Positions 14,406 to 14,554 of a stretch of 14,554 bases of DNA are shown in pieces. The notes below the pieces were generated by a model that saw only the letters and a list, made by a program, of their open reading frames with translations, had not been told where the DNA came from and did not search any database. This DNA is from Clostridiales bacterium (lineage in GTDB: Bacteria; Bacillota; Clostridia; Oscillospirales; Ruminococcaceae), in the NCBI GenBank assembly GCA_012523875.1, contig JAAYSW010000220.1, positions 1 to 14,554 of the forward strand, written 5' to 3'. Each line of letters opens with the position of its first letter. The first letter of the stretch is position 1. The position numbers were made by a program, and so were the translations under genes.

Positions 14406-14433
14406 AAAAACCCCAGCTTTCGCTGGGTTTTTT
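14406..14433. terminator. Bidirectional terminator ahead of the transposase
   Basis: CCCAGC/GCTGGG (14412-14417 with 14422-14427) closes a TTTC loop. It is flanked by AAAAA on the left and TTTTTT on the right, so it can act in both directions. It lies 35 bases before the transposase start and would block read-through from the host into the element. Confidence 0.8.
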
Positions 14434-14442
14434 GATGTTTTA

Positions 14443-14451
14443 TGGTATAAT
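14443..14451 (+). promoter_or_regulatory. Extended -10 promoter of the transposase gene
   Basis: TGGTATAAT (14443-14451) is an extended -10 with a perfect TATAAT. No good -35 lies at 16-18 bases, where the terminator stem falls. The transcript would begin close to the ribosome site GGGGTGAGG (14457-14465), which suggests weak expression. Confidence 0.45.
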
Positions 14452-14468
14452 AGGATGGGGTGAGGAAA

Positions 14469-14554
14469 ATGATAAGAAAATCGAAAGAGGAAAGACTGCA
14501 AATGGAAATGATATGCATGGATGACTTAGTGCCAGCCGAACATTTGCTAAGAAA
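14469..14554 (+). CDS. Transposase N terminus, IS1182-like family (partial)
   Basis: The first 28 codons of a gene that continues beyond the window. EERLQMEMICMDDLVPAEHL (residues 7-26), followed by LR, matches the N-terminal signature of IS1182-type transposases (DUF772-containing, DDE), where a phrase like LDELVPEDHLLRKI is typical. The complete protein would carry a DDE catalytic domain that cuts and joins the element ends; none of it is visible here. GGGGTG at 14457-14462 lies 6 bases before the ATG. Whether the copy is intact is unknown. Confidence 0.75.
   Translation, partial: MIRKSKEERLQMEMICMDDLVPAEHLLR

Larger units (their letters stand above)
14372..14554 (+). mobile_element. Left part of an IS1182-like insertion sequence, running off the window
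   Basis: The transposase start plus the two hairpins just upstream of it form the typical left side of such an element. The exact left end and its terminal inverted repeat were not found; they probably lie between about 14250 and 14371. The coordinates given are therefore minimal. Confidence 0.55.

Noticed and set aside
1..14554. CRISPR arrays, tRNA or rRNA genes, defence systems
   Set aside because: No regularly spaced direct repeats, cloverleaf or rRNA-like segments were seen, and no gene resembles a known defence component.

Overview
The window is AT-rich DNA with strong AGGAGG-type ribosome binding sites and TTGAAA/TATAAT promoters, as expected of a low-GC Firmicute. I infer an anaerobic member of the Clostridia, but the sequence alone does not fix family or genus. 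The MurE DNPR motif indicates meso-diaminopimelate peptidoglycan.

Positions 26-9860 are a division and cell wall (dcw) cluster, all on the + strand: murE, murF, mraY, ftsW, murG, murA, ftsQ/divIB and ftsZ. MurE and MurF finish the UDP-MurNAc-pentapeptide, MraY loads it on undecaprenyl phosphate to give lipid I, and MurG adds GlcNAc to give lipid II. FtsW polymerises lipid II at the septum, MurA supplies the first committed precursor, FtsQ/DivIB organises the divisome and FtsZ forms the ring. murE to ftsQ looks like one transcript that starts left of the window. ftsZ has its own promoter and a strong terminator. murD, murC, murB and ftsA are absent from their usual places.

Positions 9861-13066 hold three separately punctuated genes. 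They are a long DivIVA-like coiled-coil protein with its own promoter and a row of 11-residue repeats, an orphan beta subunit of class I fumarase, and an amidase-like cell wall hydrolase with an SH3b domain and no signal peptide. The gaps between them carry terminators, an inverted-repeat-bounded element and operator-like dyads.

Positions 13067-13699 have no convincing gene but hold an unusually dense run of inverted repeats ending in a strong terminator, a candidate structured RNA. Next comes an Rrf2/IscR-type regulator with four cysteines, its own promoter and an operator-like palindrome. The window ends in the first 28 codons of an IS1182-like transposase, preceded by two insulating hairpins.

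Most of the window is ordinary core machinery. The points most worth a second look are the structured 13.3-13.6 kb region, the hendecad array of the DivIVA-like protein, the unusual amidase, the orphan fumarase subunit, the FtsZ tail and the missing murD.
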